Shown: one piece after another, positions 6,374 through 6,706 of the stretch
Layout of the letters: each line of letters begins with the position of its first letter
Numbering within the stretch: the stretch's first letter is position 1
NCBI GenBank assembly: GCA_004377245.1
Contig: SOIK01000118.1
Span: 1-6,706, forward strand
Reading direction: 5' to 3'
Length of the DNA: 6,706 nt
From: Sulfurovum sp.
GTDB taxonomy: Bacteria; Campylobacterota; Campylobacteria; Campylobacterales; Sulfurovaceae
Program-made: the position numbers and the translations under genes
Notes under the pieces: generated by a model
What the model saw: the letters and a program-made list of their open reading frames with translations, nothing else
Told to the model about the DNA's origin: nothing
Databases searched by the model: none

Positions 6374-6706
6374 TGTTACAACCTATTAATGTAAGTTTAG
6401 AAAGTCTTAATCTCATTACACTTGCACCAATGCTCATCGCTATTGCTGGTGGTTTAATTATTTTAGTACTTGATCTGATCAATGAGAAGTTACATAAGAC
6501 TTTGTACGTTATGTTAACGCTCTTGATCCTCTTTATTGATTTTGGTGCTGTATTGGGACTCAACGTTAATGAACGTGGATTCTTTGATGTTATGCTCATA
6601 GACGGTATCTCTATTATTTCTCAGTTGATGATCATTGTGGGGTCTATGATATTTATTCCATTGGCACTCACTTCAAAAAGATTCCATGAGTATTCATACC
6701 CTGAAT
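6373..6706 (+). CDS. nuoN: NADH-quinone oxidoreductase subunit N, N-terminal part (3' end outside window)
   Basis: This is the start of the third antiporter-like pump (ND2 family), which sits nearest NuoK in the membrane arm. The frame is open from the ATG to the window edge, giving 111 complete codons. The visible protein begins MLQPINVSLESLNLITLAPM, followed by a hydrophobic helix (MLIAIAGGLIILVLDL, about 20-35). Two more membrane segments lie at about 42-63 and 77-98, and FFDVMLIDGIS (70-80) is the usual loop before the third. This N-terminal pattern (APM...G...LVLDL, then D-G-I-S) is typical of NuoN. The lysine and glutamate pump residues lie beyond the window and cannot be judged. Position after nuoM is the standard last place in the operon, so a terminator may follow downstream. 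Confidence 0.93.
   Translation, partial: MLQPINVSLESLNLITLAPMLIAIAGGLIILVLDLINEKLHKTLYVMLTLLILFIDFGAVLGLNVNERGFFDVMLIDGISIISQLMIIVGSMIFIPLALTSKRFHEYSYPE

Noticed and set aside
6327..6599. Antisense open frame of 90 codons across the nuoM-nuoN junction
   Set aside because: It covers the conserved M-N junction and N-terminus of NuoN, with no recognisable domain. It is best explained as a shadow of those genes.

Overview
The window is a central-to-distal slice of a respiratory complex I (NADH-quinone oxidoreductase type, nuo) operon. Everything lies on the + strand, in the canonical order nuoG (3' end only), nuoH, nuoI, nuoJ, nuoK, nuoL, nuoM, nuoN (5' end only). Coding density is almost total. 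The gaps are 1, 10, 11 and 11 bases, and three junctions overlap by 1 or 4 bases. I see no internal promoter, terminator, RNA gene, mobile element, repeat array or CRISPR, and no stretch above 300 bases lacks a gene.

The AT-rich, AGA-preferring coding sequence and the protein details suggest a Campylobacterota (epsilonproteobacterial) genome, perhaps a Sulfurovum- or Sulfurimonas-like marine or free-living lineage. The supporting details are the NuoI N-terminus and its first cluster motif, the NuoL stretch around SWAANEAF, and the NuoH stretch around LLEHEAEVVSGYATEY. This assignment comes from recalled family resemblance, not from a search. The genus is uncertain.

Layout: positions 1-396 hold the last 131 codons of the large peripheral-arm iron-sulfur subunit NuoG. 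NuoH (398-1429) is the membrane subunit that forms the quinone chamber. NuoI (1440-2063) carries two [4Fe-4S] clusters and links the peripheral arm to the quinone site. NuoJ (2075-2638) and NuoK (2635-2937) are small membrane subunits of the proton path. NuoL (2937 or 2940 to 4835), NuoM (4847-6373) and NuoN (from 6373 past the window end) are the three antiporter-like pump subunits. Together they take electrons from the peripheral arm through the NuoG and NuoI clusters to a membrane quinone at NuoH, and couple this to ion translocation along J-K-N-M-L. The key charged residues of K, L and M are present, so the pump looks functional.

I found no previously undescribed system here. The points worth a second look are small: a Lys-to-Glu difference in NuoL, an ambiguous NuoL start, a variant NuoI cluster motif with a long N-terminus, and the electron-input question posed by the truncated left edge.
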